Below, one piece after another: positions 24,985 through 34,752 of a DNA stretch of 64,000 nt. The notes beneath the pieces are model-generated. The model had not been told where the DNA came from. It saw only the letters and a program-made list of their open reading frames with translations, and ran no database searches. Positions within the stretch are counted from its first letter, which is position 1. Each line of letters begins with the position of its first letter. The DNA comes from Arthrobacter sp. 9V (GTDB lineage Bacteria; Actinomycetota; Actinomycetes; Actinomycetales; Micrococcaceae). A program made the translations under genes and the position numbers. Location of the stretch: positions 4,679,525 to 4,743,524 of the forward strand of contig NZ_LR732912.1 of the NCBI RefSeq assembly GCF_902506065.1, written 5' to 3'.

Positions 24985-27063
24985 CTAGATATCGAGGAAC
25001 CTGACGTCCTTGGCGTTCTGCTGAATGAAGTTACGGCGTGATTCAACATCCTCGCCCATGAGGACGGAGAAGGTCTGGTCAGCAGCCAGTGCGTCATCCA
25101 TGGTGACCTGCAACAGCGTGCGACGATCCGGGTCCATGGTGGTGTCCCACAACTCGGTGTAGTCCATCTCGCCCAGACCCTTGTAACGCTGGATGCCATT
25201 GTCCTTGGGCAGACGCTTGTTCATGGAAGCACCCTTACGGATGGTTTCATCGCGTTCGCGGTCGCTGTAAACGTAATCGTGGGCAGCGTTGGACCACTTG
25301 ATCCTGTACAGCGGGGGCTGGGCCAGGTACACGTAGCCGTTCTCAATCAACGGGCGCATGTAACGGAACAACAGCGTCATCAACAGCGTGGTGATGTGCT
25401 GGCCATCGACGTCAGCATCTGCCATCAGGACGATCTTGTGATAGCGAAGCTTGCTGATATCGAAGTCCTCGCCGATGCCTGTGCCGAAAGCGGTGATCAT
25501 GGACTGGACTTCGGCGTTACCCAGTGCCTTGTCCAGGCGGGCGCGCTCAACGTTCAGGATCTTGCCTCGCAGCGGAAGGATGGCCTGGGTCTCCGGATTG
25601 CGGCCACGCTTGGCCGAGCCACCGGCTGAGTCACCCTCCACAAGATAGACCTCGCAGCGCGAAGGATCCTTGGAGGAGCAGTCAGACAACTTACCCGGCA
25701 TGCCGAACGACTCCAGCGGACTCTTTCGGCGCGCGTTATCGCGGGCCTTACGTGCGGCCATGCGGGCTTGGGCAGCCGAAATGGCCTTGCGGATGACGTC
25801 GCGGGCCGGGCCGGGGTTCCGTTCCAGCCAGTCACCCAACTGATCCGTAACAACGCGCTGGACAAAGCCCTTGACCTCGGAGTTCCCAAGCTTGGTCTTG
25901 GTCTGGCCTTCAAACTGCGGCTCGGCGAGCTTCACCGAAATAACAGCGGTCAAGCCTTCACGGATGTCATCACCGGTGAGGTTGTCTTCCTTTTCCTTGA
26001 TGATGCTCTTCTCGCGCGCATAGCGGTTGATCAGAGAAGTCATCGCGGCACGGAAGCCCTCTTCGTGCGTTCCGCCCTCGTGGGTGTTGATGGTGTTCGC
26101 GTAGGTATGGACACTTTCCGAGTAAGCGGTGGTCCACTGCATGGCGACTTCGACGGCGATGTGCCGCTCGGTGTCTTCGGTTTCGAAAGCGATGACGTCC
26201 TCGTGGACGATTTCAACCTTCTTGTTCGAGTTCAGGTGCTTAACGTAGTCCAGCAGGCCGTCCGGGTACTGGTACACCACGGTGCGGTGCTCAGCAGCCA
26301 CCTCGCCTTCGGTTTCCACGGCATCGAGATCAAGATCGTCATCGCCGCCTCGGTTCACCGGGCGCTCATCCGTCAGGGTGATGCGCAGGCCCTTGTTGAG
26401 GAAGGCCATCTGCTGGAAACGTGCACGCAGGGTTTCGAAATCGAACTCGGTGGACTCGAAGATGGTGCCGTCCGGGTAGAACGTCTGGGACGTTCCAGTG
26501 ACATCGGTGGCCTCGCCCTTGACGAGTTCGCCCTGCGGCTTGCCGCCGTCGGCGAAGGTCATGCGCCAGACGTGGCCCTGGCGGCGGACTTCCGTGTCCA
26601 CCCGGCGCGACAAGGCGTTCACAACGGAAATACCCACACCATGAAGGCCACCGGATACTGCGTATCCGCCGCCGCCGAACTTGCCGCCGGCGTGCAGGAT
26701 GGTCATGACCACTTCAACCGTCGGCTTGCCCTCGGTGGGGTGGATATCCACGGGGATACCGCGGCCGTCATCCACCACGCGGACCCCGCCGTCAGCACGC
26801 AGAGTCACCTCAATGTGGCTGCAGTAACCAGCCAAAGCCTCATCAACAGAGTTATCCACCACTTCATAAACCAAGTGGTGCAGGCCGCGGGGACCGGTTG
26901 AGCCGATGTACATGCCGGGGCGTTTGCGTACGGCTTCGAGGCCCTCCAGCACGGTAATGTCGCTGGCACCGTACTCCCTGGGCGCCTCCGCGGGCGTGTC
27001 AGGCTTGGGAACAGTCTCCTCTTCGGGCTCTACTGCCAAGGTCTCTGCATTGTCGTTAGCCAC
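24985..27063 (-). CDS. gyrB: DNA gyrase subunit B
   Basis: A 692-residue ATPase subunit of gyrase. The GHKL ATP-binding motifs are present (EVVDNSVDEALAG, DDGRGIPVD, GGLHGVG), followed by the transducer domain and the TOPRIM domain (EGDSAGG, ADADVDGQHI) and the C-terminal IQRYKGLGEM block. The N-terminal 30 residues are an acidic extension. GTG start at 27063. The same-strand gene dciA lies upstream, separated by 337 bases that presumably contain the gyrB promoter. Confidence 0.98.
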   Translation of the reverse strand: MANDNAETLAVEPEEETVPKPDTPAEAPREYGASDITVLEGLEAVRKRPGMYIGSTGPRGLHHLVYEVVDNSVDEALAGYCSHIEVTLRADGGVRVVDDGRGIPVDIHPTEGKPTVEVVMTILHAGGKFGGGGYAVSGGLHGVGISVVNALSRRVDTEVRRQGHVWRMTFADGGKPQGELVKGEATDVTGTSQTFYPDGTIFESTEFDFETLRARFQQMAFLNKGLRITLTDERPVNRGGDDDLDLDAVETEGEVAAEHRTVVYQYPDGLLDYVKHLNSNKKVEIVHEDVIAFETEDTERHIAVEVAMQWTTAYSESVHTYANTINTHEGGTHEEGFRAAMTSLINRYAREKSIIKEKEDNLTGDDIREGLTAVISVKLAEPQFEGQTKTKLGNSEVKGFVQRVVTDQLGDWLERNPGPARDVIRKAISAAQARMAARKARDNARRKSPLESFGMPGKLSDCSSKDPSRCEVYLVEGDSAGGSAKRGRNPETQAILPLRGKILNVERARLDKALGNAEVQSMITAFGTGIGEDFDISKLRYHKIVLMADADVDGQHITTLLMTLLFRYMRPLIENGYVYLAQPPLYRIKWSNAAHDYVYSDRERDETIRKGASMNKRLPKDNGIQRYKGLGEMDYTELWDTTMDPDRRTLLQVTMDDALAADQTFSVLMGEDVESRRNFIQQNAKDVRFLDI

Positions 27064-27400
27064 AGGCGCTTTCGACTCCTCTGTACTCGATGTCGGCCGT
27101 TCCCGGAGTTACCCACGGCGAACCGCGGCCGCCAACGGGCACGTGACTGATTGCGCCGACTACTCCGACAACCGGGGTCCTCGCTGCCACAGGAGTGGAT
27201 TCAAGACCCGATGACGTTTCACCGGCGCTCAGTGATCTACACCAATTCTATCGTGGAAAGCCGCAAATCCTTGCAAATGCAGGGGCAGCCGACAGCTGAA
27301 TATGGCCATGGGAGACCACTGGCCCTATCTTCAATGGCCCTACGGTGGTCCCGACGGGGGCCTATACGACTCGGGGGCGTTGAAACGTCCTGCACGCCGT
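27064..27400 (-). promoter_or_regulatory. dciA-gyrB intergenic region
   Basis: A 337-base stretch without a convincing gene. It must contain the gyrB promoter and leader. A -10-like TAGAAT lies at 27245-27250 on the minus strand, but no matching -35 at standard spacing is clear; TTGCAA occurs 20 bases upstream. No DnaA box is seen. Confidence 0.4.
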
Positions 27401-27955
27401 TTAGCCGTACGTGTCCCGCGGTCCCCGACCGTTGACGCTGCGTCCGCCTTTTCGCCAACTTGGAGCCGAAGGTCCCAGCACCTGAATGCTGGTAACCACA
27501 CCTTCGCCCAACTCGTTCCGGAACATTTCCAAAAGACTCGTGCTCAGCAACCGCAGCTGTGTGGCCCAGGCCGTGGAGTCACAACGAACATGAAGCGTGG
27601 TGTCTGTGAAGCTCTCCGGCGTGCAGTGAGCTGAAATGTCCGGACCCACCAGCGTCTCCCATTCGGCCATGACAGAACCAACGGCCACCGGTGATGTCCA
27701 GCCGCGCTCGGCCACCAAGCGGCCCACCACTTTTCCCAAACCCAAAGGATCCCTGCCGCTACCGTGGAATTGAGTGAAGCCCCTGGTGTCCCGAAGCCCC
27801 TTGCGCTTTGGGGCAGAGCCGGGTCTCGGCGCGCGCTGCCGCACTTCCCCCCGGGCAGCCGCAGCCTCACGCATGCGGTTCAGCGCAGCTTGCGCAGCGT
27901 CAATTTCGTCCGGTTCGCGGCCGGGTTGAAGTCCCTCGCGGCTATCCTTCGCCAT
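27401..27955 (-). CDS. dciA: DciA-family replicative helicase loader (DUF721)
   Basis: A 184-residue protein with a disordered, Arg/Pro-rich N-terminal half and a C-terminal DUF721/DciA KH-like domain (about residues 70-165; VAERGWTSPVAVGSVMAEW and LHVRCDSTAWATQLRLL). DciA helps load or activate the DnaB helicase in bacteria lacking DnaC, and the recF-dciA-gyrB order is standard in actinobacteria. The ATG has GGGAGG upstream and overlaps the end of recF by 14 bases. Confidence 0.9.
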   Translation of the reverse strand: MAKDSREGLQPGREPDEIDAAQAALNRMREAAAARGEVRQRAPRPGSAPKRKGLRDTRGFTQFHGSGRDPLGLGKVVGRLVAERGWTSPVAVGSVMAEWETLVGPDISAHCTPESFTDTTLHVRCDSTAWATQLRLLSTSLLEMFRNELGEGVVTSIQVLGPSAPSWRKGGRSVNGRGPRDTYG

Positions 27956-29135
27956 CGATGCCTCCCGGAACAACGGTTACGCGCCGTCCGGCCAGCTCCT
28001 CGGGGATATCGGCATCGACGGCGGCGGTCACCAGCACTTGCTCCGCACCGGCGACTATTGCAGCCAGTTTACGCCGCCGTTGGACGTCCAGTTCAGCGAA
28101 AACATCGTCCAGGATGAGGATCGGAGCGGTGCCACCGGTCCGGGCGTCATCCAGCATCACGTAGTAGGAAGCCAATCGCAGCGAGAGGCACATGGACCAG
28201 GTTTCACCATGGGATGCGTAGCCCTTTGCCGGCGCCTGCCCCAGCACGAGTTCCAGTTCATCGCGATGCGGACCCACCAGCGAGATGCCTCGTTCAAGCT
28301 CTTTCTTCCTCGACGCCGCGAAGGCCTGGATATAGCGCTCGGTGAGTTCTTCAATGGACAGCAGCCGGAGGTCATCCACCGACGCCGAAGGTTCCGTTCC
28401 ATGGTCGGCCGGCCCGCCGTCGTCGTCAAGTACGCCTTGAATGGTTGAACGGTACACGGCGCCGGCGTCCTTGGAACCGTCGGTGAGCTGCGCGTAAGCG
28501 CTGTTCAGGTGGGGACGTAGCCGTTCCACAAGTTCAAGGCGGGCATGGAGCAGTTCTGCGCCGGCACGGGCCATGTGCTGATCCCAGACATCAAGGGTTG
28601 CCTCATGTCCGGCGGTGAATTTGCCGGCGCGGGCAGACTTGAGCAAGGCGTTGCGTTGCTTCAGAACGCGGTCATAGTCGCTGCGGGTGGCAGCATGACG
28701 CGGAACGAGGCTCACCAGCAGTTCGTCCAGGAAACGGCGGCGGTTCGAAGGATCGCCCTTGACCAATGCCAGGTCTTCGGGTGCGAACAGGACGGTTTGG
28801 CAGATGCCCAGGATGTCCCTGGCCCGGACCGGGTTGCTGCGGTTGATACGTCCCCGGTTTGCCCGTCCGGAATTGATCTCAAGCTCGATGACCGTTGACT
28901 GCTCTCCACGGACCAGCCTGGCCCGGATCATCGCGCGATCCGTGCCGAATCGAAGCAGTGGAGCGTCGGTGCTGACCCGGTGGGAACTCAGGGTGGCCAA
29001 ATACCCGATTGCCTCCATGAGGTTGGTCTTGCCGATTCCGTTGGAACCCACCAAGACCGTCACACCGGGACCGAGCTTCAGGTCCACCTGTGCGTAGCTT
29101 CGGAAATCCGTCAGCGAAAGATGTTCGAGATACAC
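27942..29135 (-). CDS. recF: DNA replication and repair protein RecF
   Basis: A 397-residue SMC-like ATPase that helps load RecA at gaps in DNA. Walker A is GSNGIGKTNLMEAI near residue 33, Walker B is ILILDDVFAELD near 345, and the ABC-type signature region lies before it. GTG start. It sits between gnd and dciA in the origin cluster, on the same strand. Confidence 0.97.
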   Translation of the reverse strand: MYLEHLSLTDFRSYAQVDLKLGPGVTVLVGSNGIGKTNLMEAIGYLATLSSHRVSTDAPLLRFGTDRAMIRARLVRGEQSTVIELEINSGRANRGRINRSNPVRARDILGICQTVLFAPEDLALVKGDPSNRRRFLDELLVSLVPRHAATRSDYDRVLKQRNALLKSARAGKFTAGHEATLDVWDQHMARAGAELLHARLELVERLRPHLNSAYAQLTDGSKDAGAVYRSTIQGVLDDDGGPADHGTEPSASVDDLRLLSIEELTERYIQAFAASRKKELERGISLVGPHRDELELVLGQAPAKGYASHGETWSMCLSLRLASYYVMLDDARTGGTAPILILDDVFAELDVQRRRKLAAIVAGAEQVLVTAAVDADIPEELAGRRVTVVPGGIDGEG

Positions 29136-29158
29136 GCCGTTTGCAGGACTCCTGCGGC

Positions 29159-30043
29159 CTAGTTGGCCGGACGGGTGGCGTGTCCGCCGAATTGATGGCG
29201 CAACGCCGAAACCATCTTCATGGCCGGAGAATTGTCCTCACGGGAAGCAAAGCGGGCAAAGAGCGCAGCAGTGATTGCAGGAGCGGGCACCGCGTTGGCG
29301 ATTGCTTCTTCCACGGTCCAACGGCCTTCGCCGGAATCTTCAACATAGTCGTCGATCGACGCCAAGCCCGGATCTTCGTCCAATGCCTTGACCATGAGAT
29401 CCAAAAGCCAGGACCGGACCACCGTGCCCTTCTGCCATGCACGGAAAGTTCCCGGAAGGTCCGTCACGATGTCCTTCGCGGCGAGCAGTTCGTACCCTTC
29501 GGCGTATGCCTGCATCAGGCCGTACTCAATGCCGTTGTGAACCATCTTGGCGTAATGGCCGGCGCCTACTCCGCCTACATGGACGAAGCTGTCTGCCCGT
29601 TCACCTTCAGGACGGAGAGCGTCGAAGACGGGCATGGCGAGTTCAATGTCTTCCTCGCTACCGCCAGCCATGAGGCCGTAACCGTTTTGGAGGCCCCACA
29701 CCCCGCCGGATACACCGCAATCCGCGAAGCGGATGCTCTTCTCGGCAAGTGCTGCAGCGTGTTTCTGGTCTTCCGTAAAACGGGAGTTACCGCCGTCGAT
29801 TACCAGGTCACCCGGGCTGAGTTTTTCGCCAAGTTCAGTCACCACCGCATCAGTGATGGCACCGGATGGAACCATCACCCACACCAGCCGTGGAGTGGGC
29901 AGCGCCGCGATGAGTTCGTCCACGGACGCTACGTCGGTGACATCAGGGTTGCGGTCAAAGCCCGTGACCTCAATGCCGCCGTTCCGCATGCGTTCGCGCA
30001 TGTTGAAACCCATTTTTCCGAGGCCGATCAGTCCGATGTGCAC
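29159..30043 (-). CDS. gnd: 6-phosphogluconate dehydrogenase, decarboxylating (GntZ/YqeC type)
   Basis: A 294-residue oxidative pentose-phosphate enzyme making ribulose 5-phosphate, CO2 and reduced cofactor. The N-terminal Rossmann motif GLIGLGKMG, the DGGNSRF and GVSGGVWGLQNGYGLM motifs, and Lys-His in HYAKMVHNGIEYG are present. It is the short, dimer-domain-poor form (about 300 residues) rather than the 470-residue form. GTG 30043 is chosen over a longer upstream extension. A metabolic gene between dnaN and recF is a usual actinobacterial arrangement. Confidence 0.95.
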   Translation of the reverse strand: MHIGLIGLGKMGFNMRERMRNGGIEVTGFDRNPDVTDVASVDELIAALPTPRLVWVMVPSGAITDAVVTELGEKLSPGDLVIDGGNSRFTEDQKHAAALAEKSIRFADCGVSGGVWGLQNGYGLMAGGSEEDIELAMPVFDALRPEGERADSFVHVGGVGAGHYAKMVHNGIEYGLMQAYAEGYELLAAKDIVTDLPGTFRAWQKGTVVRSWLLDLMVKALDEDPGLASIDDYVEDSGEGRWTVEEAIANAVPAPAITAALFARFASREDNSPAMKMVSALRHQFGGHATRPAN

Positions 30044-30148
30044 GGTGTGAACTCTTTTCTGCGAAGGTGGCGGGTATCGGTAAAGGTCCGGGCCCAACTG
30101 GCTCGCATCCGTGGTTGTTCCAAAGCCTCAGAACAACCCAGTTGCCCG

Positions 30149-31273
30149 CTAGTTGGGAAGGCGGACCGGCATCACGAGGTAGCGGTAGTCGTCCTGGTCT
30201 TCGCCATCCGCTTCGGCCTGAGCGGTGATCATGGCGGGCTTCGGAGCGGTGGTGAAGGAGAAGCGAACGTATTTGGTTTCGATTACGCTCAACCCCTCAA
30301 CGAGGTAGTGCGGGTTGAAGGCGACTGTGATGTCCTCACCGGAAAGCTGTGCTTCCAACTCTTCGGAAGCCTGGGCGTCTTCACCCGTACCGGCGTCGAG
30401 ATTCAGCAGGCCCTGGGTGAAGGCGAGACGAACGGGAGTGTTCCGTTCAGCGACGAGCGAGACACGGCGAACGGCTTCCACGAGTTCTTGCGTCTGAACT
30501 GTGGCGTGGATCGGAGTGGAATCCGGGAAGAGCGAGCGGATTTTGGGGTAATCTCCGTCAACCAGCAGCGACGTGGTGGTTCGCCCGCCGCTTTCGAAAC
30601 CAATAAGCCGGCTGTCGTCATCGGCAAGGGCGAGATTGATGTCTCCACTGCCACCAAGAGTCTTGGCGACTTCGTTCAGGGTCTTGGACTTGACCAAAGC
30701 GCTGGTGGAAATACCAGGAGTGACGGGCTTCCACGGGACCTCGCGCATAGCCAGGCGGTAGCGGTCGGTAGCGAGGAGCGTGATGAGGTCATCCTCGATC
30801 TCCATGCGGACGCCCGTAAGGATCGGCAAGGTGTCATCCTTGCTGGCCGCGATGATTACCTGGGATACGGCTTGGGCGAAGGAGTCACCGGGCAAGGTTC
30901 CACTGATGGCAGGCAATGCGGGCAATGCCGGGTACTCGGACTCGGGCATGGTGGCCAGGTGAAAGCTGCTTCGACGGCAAGTGAGTGTCACTTTGCTGCC
31001 ATCGGTCTCAACTTCCACGGGAGCTGAGGGAAGGCTGCGGCAAATGTCAGCCAGCAGACGCCCGGACACCAGGATGGTACCTTCCACGGCAATATCTGCG
31101 GGTATTTCCAATCGGGCCGAGGTCTCGTAGTCGAAGCTCGAGAGGCTAACGGTTCCTGCCTCGGCTTTGAGGAGGAGTCCGGAAAGCACTGGAACAGGCG
31201 GCCGCGGAGACAACGACCGCGCGGTCCACGTAACGGCTTCTGCCAGGACGTCGCGGTCGACTCTGAACTTCAC
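30149..31273 (-). CDS. dnaN: DNA polymerase III sliding clamp (beta subunit)
   Basis: A 374-residue processivity clamp that forms a ring on DNA. The three clamp folds are visible; the C-terminus YRYLVMPVRLPN matches the family end. GTG start at 31273. It is transcribed away from oriC, which separates it from dnaA. Confidence 0.98.
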   Translation of the reverse strand: MKFRVDRDVLAEAVTWTARSLSPRPPVPVLSGLLLKAEAGTVSLSSFDYETSARLEIPADIAVEGTILVSGRLLADICRSLPSAPVEVETDGSKVTLTCRRSSFHLATMPESEYPALPALPAISGTLPGDSFAQAVSQVIIAASKDDTLPILTGVRMEIEDDLITLLATDRYRLAMREVPWKPVTPGISTSALVKSKTLNEVAKTLGGSGDINLALADDDSRLIGFESGGRTTTSLLVDGDYPKIRSLFPDSTPIHATVQTQELVEAVRRVSLVAERNTPVRLAFTQGLLNLDAGTGEDAQASEELEAQLSGEDITVAFNPHYLVEGLSVIETKYVRFSFTTAPKPAMITAQAEADGEDQDDYRYLVMPVRLPN

Positions 31274-31847
31274 GGAGGGGTGCCGCCTTTCATTGCTGCT
31301 GCCATGTAGTAGCTGCGGATTCCTGTGTGGAAGCCGCTAAATCTTCGCAGTCCGGCACCGGAACCTGCATGGTCCGCGCTTGGCGAACTACAAACAGACC
31401 CAAGGATGGGAGCGCTGCTGACAGCTTAGCCGGAAGATCCGCGATTAACCCATCCCCATCGAGCCGGACCCTTCGTATGTGGACAGCCGCAGGCGGCCTT
31501 GGCCTGGCCAGTGGTCTGTCATTTGAGGGTGGGGATGGGCGGCAGAACGAGATTGTTATTTGAGGGATTTCAATTTTTTGGGATTCGTAGTGTTAATAAC
31601 TGCTGTGGAAACTGTGGATAACTCGATCTCAGCCCGCAGTTCCGCGGTTAAGCCCTGTTTACGGATTGTGCGTTAACTGGGTTTTAAACAGGGTGTGGAT
31701 GGGGACAACTCCCAGAGCCGTTTTCGATGATCCACAGATGGCTTAAGGGTTTTAAGCCCATTAACCATGCTTGTCCCCTTAACTATCCACAGGCTTATCC
31801 ACATGCACCTGTTAATAAGGTATGTAGTGGCGGGTGCACTGTGGATT
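31274..31847. other. oriC: Chromosomal replication origin oriC (dnaA-dnaN spacer)
   Basis: A 574-base spacer between dnaA and dnaN. Perfect DnaA boxes are TGTGGATAA at 31613-31621 and TTATCCACA at 31795-31803. One-mismatch boxes lie at 31728-31736, 31783-31791 and 31840-31848. An A+T-enriched stretch with T runs at about 31550-31612 is a candidate unwinding element. The position between dnaA and dnaN is where actinobacterial origins are found. Confidence 0.88.
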
Positions 31848-33266
31848 TCAGGAGTCGCGCTGCTGTTGTTTGATCCGGTTGGTGAGCTCGGTGACCTGGT
31901 TGTAAATCACACGGCGCTCCGCCATCAGCTCGCGGATCTTCCGGTCTGCGTGGATGACCGTGGTGTGATCGCGGCCGCCGAGCTCCTGGCCGATCTTCGG
32001 CAGTGACATGTCCGTCAGCTCCCGGCACAAGTACATGGCGATCTGCCGGGCTGTCACCAGGGTCCGTGTACGGGACTTGCTGCAGAGCTCCTCCATGCTG
32101 AGCTTGAAGTAGTCGGCCGTCTGGTCCAGGATCTGCTTCGCCGTGATTTCCTGGGCACCGTCATCGGTGATCAGGTCCTTCAGAACCATTTCAGCCAAGG
32201 CCACGTCCACCGGTTGGCGGTTGAGGCTGGCGAATGCTGTGACGCGGATCAGGGCGCCTTCAAGTTCCCGGATGTTGCTGGAGATCTTTGAAGCGATGTA
32301 CTCCAGCGCATCATCAGGTGCGGAGAGTCCCTCACTGAGGCCCTTCTTGCGAAGGATCGCGATCCGGGTCTCGAGTTCCGGCGGCTGGATGTCCGTCAGG
32401 AGGCCCCACTCGAAGCGCGACGTCATGCGGTCCTCGAAGCCGGCCAGCATTTTCGGGGGCTGATCAGAGGTGATGACAACCTGCTTGTTGGCGTTGTGCA
32501 GGGCGTTGAACGTGTGGAAAAACTCTTCCTGGGTCCGATCCTTGCCGGCCAGGAACTGAATGTCATCGATCAGGAGTACATCCACGTTGCGGTACGTGGT
32601 CTTGAAGCTGGTGCCTTCGTCGTCACGAATGGAGTTGATGAAGTCATTGGTGAACTCCTCTGAGTTCACGTAGCGGACCCGGATGCCGCTGTAAAGCCGG
32701 CGGGCGTAGTGTCCGATCGCGTGCAGCAGGTGAGTCTTGCCCAGGCCCGAGTCACCGTAGATGAACAAAGGGTTGTAGGCCTTCGCGGGTGCTTCCGCCA
32801 CAGCCACCGCGGCTGCATGCGCGAAGCGGTTGGAGGAACCGATCACGAAGGTATCGAAGATGTACTTCGGATTCAGGCGCCCGAATTCATGGGAAGTGCT
32901 GGGGGGTGTGGGCTGCGGCTTCGGTTCTGCAAAGTCAGAAACAGCAGAAAGCTCGACGACGGGTTCCGGCTCTGCGTGGACGGGAACCAGATCGGTGTCC
33001 ACGTCGATCGCGCAACGGATGTCGTCAGAGAAAACGTTGCGAAGGGCGTCGTCCAACGCATCTTTGACCTGCGTCTGGAGGACTTCCCGGGTGAGTTCAT
33101 TGGGAACCGCTACCAGCAAGGTTGAACCGATAAGGCCCTGTGCTTGGGCGAGGATGACGAAACCGCGCTGACGGGGTGAGACCCGGTCGTCCTGCTCCAT
33201 AAGGCTCAGCACCCTGCGCCAGGAACTTCCGACAGTGTTGGCGTGGTTGGCTTCGTCTACTGTCAT
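31848..33266 (-). CDS. dnaA: Chromosomal replication initiator DnaA
   Basis: A 472-residue AAA+ initiator. Domain I at the N-terminus is followed by a short acidic/Pro linker; the ATPase core has Walker A GDSGLGKTHLL and Walker B LLIDDIQFL; the C-terminal DNA-binding domain has SLPKIGQELGGRDHTTVIHA, which reads DnaA boxes. ATG 33266 follows TTTAGGAAC; an adjacent in-frame TTG one codon upstream is less likely. DnaA-box-like sequences in the upstream 465-base spacer suggest autoregulation. Confidence 0.98.
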   Translation of the reverse strand: MTVDEANHANTVGSSWRRVLSLMEQDDRVSPRQRGFVILAQAQGLIGSTLLVAVPNELTREVLQTQVKDALDDALRNVFSDDIRCAIDVDTDLVPVHAEPEPVVELSAVSDFAEPKPQPTPPSTSHEFGRLNPKYIFDTFVIGSSNRFAHAAAVAVAEAPAKAYNPLFIYGDSGLGKTHLLHAIGHYARRLYSGIRVRYVNSEEFTNDFINSIRDDEGTSFKTTYRNVDVLLIDDIQFLAGKDRTQEEFFHTFNALHNANKQVVITSDQPPKMLAGFEDRMTSRFEWGLLTDIQPPELETRIAILRKKGLSEGLSAPDDALEYIASKISSNIRELEGALIRVTAFASLNRQPVDVALAEMVLKDLITDDGAQEITAKQILDQTADYFKLSMEELCSKSRTRTLVTARQIAMYLCRELTDMSLPKIGQELGGRDHTTVIHADRKIRELMAERRVIYNQVTELTNRIKQQQRDS

Positions 33267-33731
33267 CAATCAGTTCCTAAATACTTGCTTGCCGGCGTTG
33301 CTGGCAGCCGAAGTCTCTCCGGCGGCGTTGTTCTGGGCGATAATCCACAGAGTTATACACAGCGGGTGGACATTGGGCTACTGAGCCACTCTAGGGGATG
33401 AAATCGCTAGAAGATAGCTGGGAAGTTGCCTGTGGATAATTACACCGTTGTGGTTCGCAAAAGCAGGCTGTGAGCCACTTCATCCACAGGCTGTCAACAT
33501 GAGTTGGGCACAGCTGTGGATAGCCTTGCGGCAGGCTCCCGGTTTGACTGTGGGTGCCTTTTTGCCCTAACGTTGTGAAGTCCTTTGTGTCCGCTTTTGA
33601 GATCAGTTGTAACCCCGTACGTTCTCCGTACGGAAGGCAACGGCGGCAGGCACATACAAAACTTAGCGTCGGCCAGTTCTTCCCCTTTTTTGATCGGGTG
33701 GGCGCACCTTTGATCCACTGGAGTAACTAAC
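33267..33731. promoter_or_regulatory. Divergent dnaA/rpmH promoter region with DnaA boxes
   Basis: A 465-base spacer between the divergent dnaA and rpmH genes. A perfect TGTGGATAA lies at 33431-33439. One-mismatch boxes occur at 33341-33349, 33353-33361, 33480-33488 and 33515-33523. This fits autoregulation of dnaA and may form part of a bipartite origin. Promoter elements for the two genes could not be fixed. Confidence 0.65.
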
Positions 33732-33869
33732 GTGAGCAAGCGGACTTTTCAGCCGAATAACCGCCGTCGGGCCAAGAAGCACGGCTTCCGCCTTCGTATG
33801 CGCACCCGTGCCGGCCGCGCCATCCTGGCTGCCCGTCGCGGCAAGGGCCGCGTCGAACTGTCGGCGTAA
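33732..33869 (+). CDS. rpmH: 50S ribosomal protein L34
   Basis: A 45-residue, very basic ribosomal protein beginning SKRTFQPNNRRRAKKHGFRL, a near-consensus L34. GTG start at 33732. First gene of the rpmH-rnpA-yidD-yidC-jag-rsmG cluster, divergent from dnaA. Confidence 0.98.
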   Translation: MSKRTFQPNNRRRAKKHGFRLRMRTRAGRAILAARRGKGRVELSA

Positions 33870-33910
33870 ATAACTGACTTGTCGGTCAGGGTCTTTTTGC
33901 GGGTTCGACG

Positions 33911-34321
33911 GTGCTAGCCACCCCTAACCGTCTGCGGACGTCTACCGACTTTTCAACAACTGTACGTTCCGGCGTCCGCAATGGACGCCGGAACTTAGTG
34001 TTATATACGGCCTCTATTGGGGCCGGGGAGCCGAGTCGAATCGGTTTCATTGTCTCCAAAGCCGTCGGGAACGCCGTGACCAGGAACCTCGTTAAGAGGA
34101 GACTGAGAGAAGCAGGCGCCCTGTCCTTGCATACGCATGGAACGGGTCTGGCGGTAGTAGTCCGGGCGCTGCCCGCAGCTGCAACGGCCAGCTGGGAGCA
34201 GCTGCTCTCGGACTACAACGCCGCACTGGCAGTGACGACGAAGCGATTGGGTGGCTCGGATCCACGCAAAGCTTCGACTGAACACATCGGCACCACTACG
34301 GAAGGGACACCGCGTGCATGA
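33911..34321 (+). CDS. rnpA: Ribonuclease P protein component
   Basis: A 136-residue basic protein that assists the RNase P RNA in trimming tRNA 5' ends. The signature RNLVKRRLRE follows VSKAVGNAVT, and the N-terminus begins LATPNRLRTSTDF. The GTG start has only a weak ribosome site. Its end overlaps yidD by eight bases. Confidence 0.96.
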   Translation: MLATPNRLRTSTDFSTTVRSGVRNGRRNLVLYTASIGAGEPSRIGFIVSKAVGNAVTRNLVKRRLREAGALSLHTHGTGLAVVVRALPAAATASWEQLLSDYNAALAVTTKRLGGSDPRKASTEHIGTTTEGTPRA

Positions 34322-34736
34322 CATAAGCGCCGCCGTCGTTCCTTCCTCAAGCGACCCCTCCGGGAAGGTTCCGCATCGGAGCCTTCCGGCGGCGGTAGGC
34401 ATGTTCCTATGGGAGCTGCCCCGCAACGTACTGATTCTTTTGTTGAAGACGTACCGAAAGGTCATCTCACCCCTGTACGGCCAGGTATGCCGTTTCTTTC
34501 CCTCCTGCTCCGCGTATGCGCTGGAAGCAGTAACGGTGCATGGCGCCGTGAAGGGCAGCTGGCTCGCAGCCAAAAGGCTCGCCAAATGTCATCCTTGGAA
34601 TGCCGGTGGAGTGGACCATGTCCCCGCCGGCCATCGTCATTGGCCTGATGGCCGGACGCCCACAATTGTTGTACTGAACAATCCGGACCAGTTCCTTGCT
34701 GTTCAGGCTGATGAAGAAGGCCGCTCTGCGGCCTAA
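34314..34736 (+). CDS. yidD: YidD membrane protein insertion efficiency factor
   Basis: A 140-residue protein with the YidD core LLKTYRKVISPLYGQVCRFFPSCSAYALEAV and the second cysteine/His block AKCHPWNAGGVDHVP. It has an extra N-terminal stretch of about 28 residues and a C-terminal tail, longer than the usual 70-100 residues. It is thought to help YidC-dependent membrane insertion. GTG start within the end of rnpA; yidC begins 16 bases downstream. Confidence 0.93.
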   Translation: MHDISAAVVPSSSDPSGKVPHRSLPAAVGMFLWELPRNVLILLLKTYRKVISPLYGQVCRFFPSCSAYALEAVTVHGAVKGSWLAAKRLAKCHPWNAGGVDHVPAGHRHWPDGRTPTIVVLNNPDQFLAVQADEEGRSAA

Positions 34737-34752
34737 CGAATAGGGATATCGT

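Noticed and set aside
29090..31027. A 645-codon open frame on the plus strand
   Set aside because: Antisense to gnd and dnaN; no family resemblance and no ribosome site.
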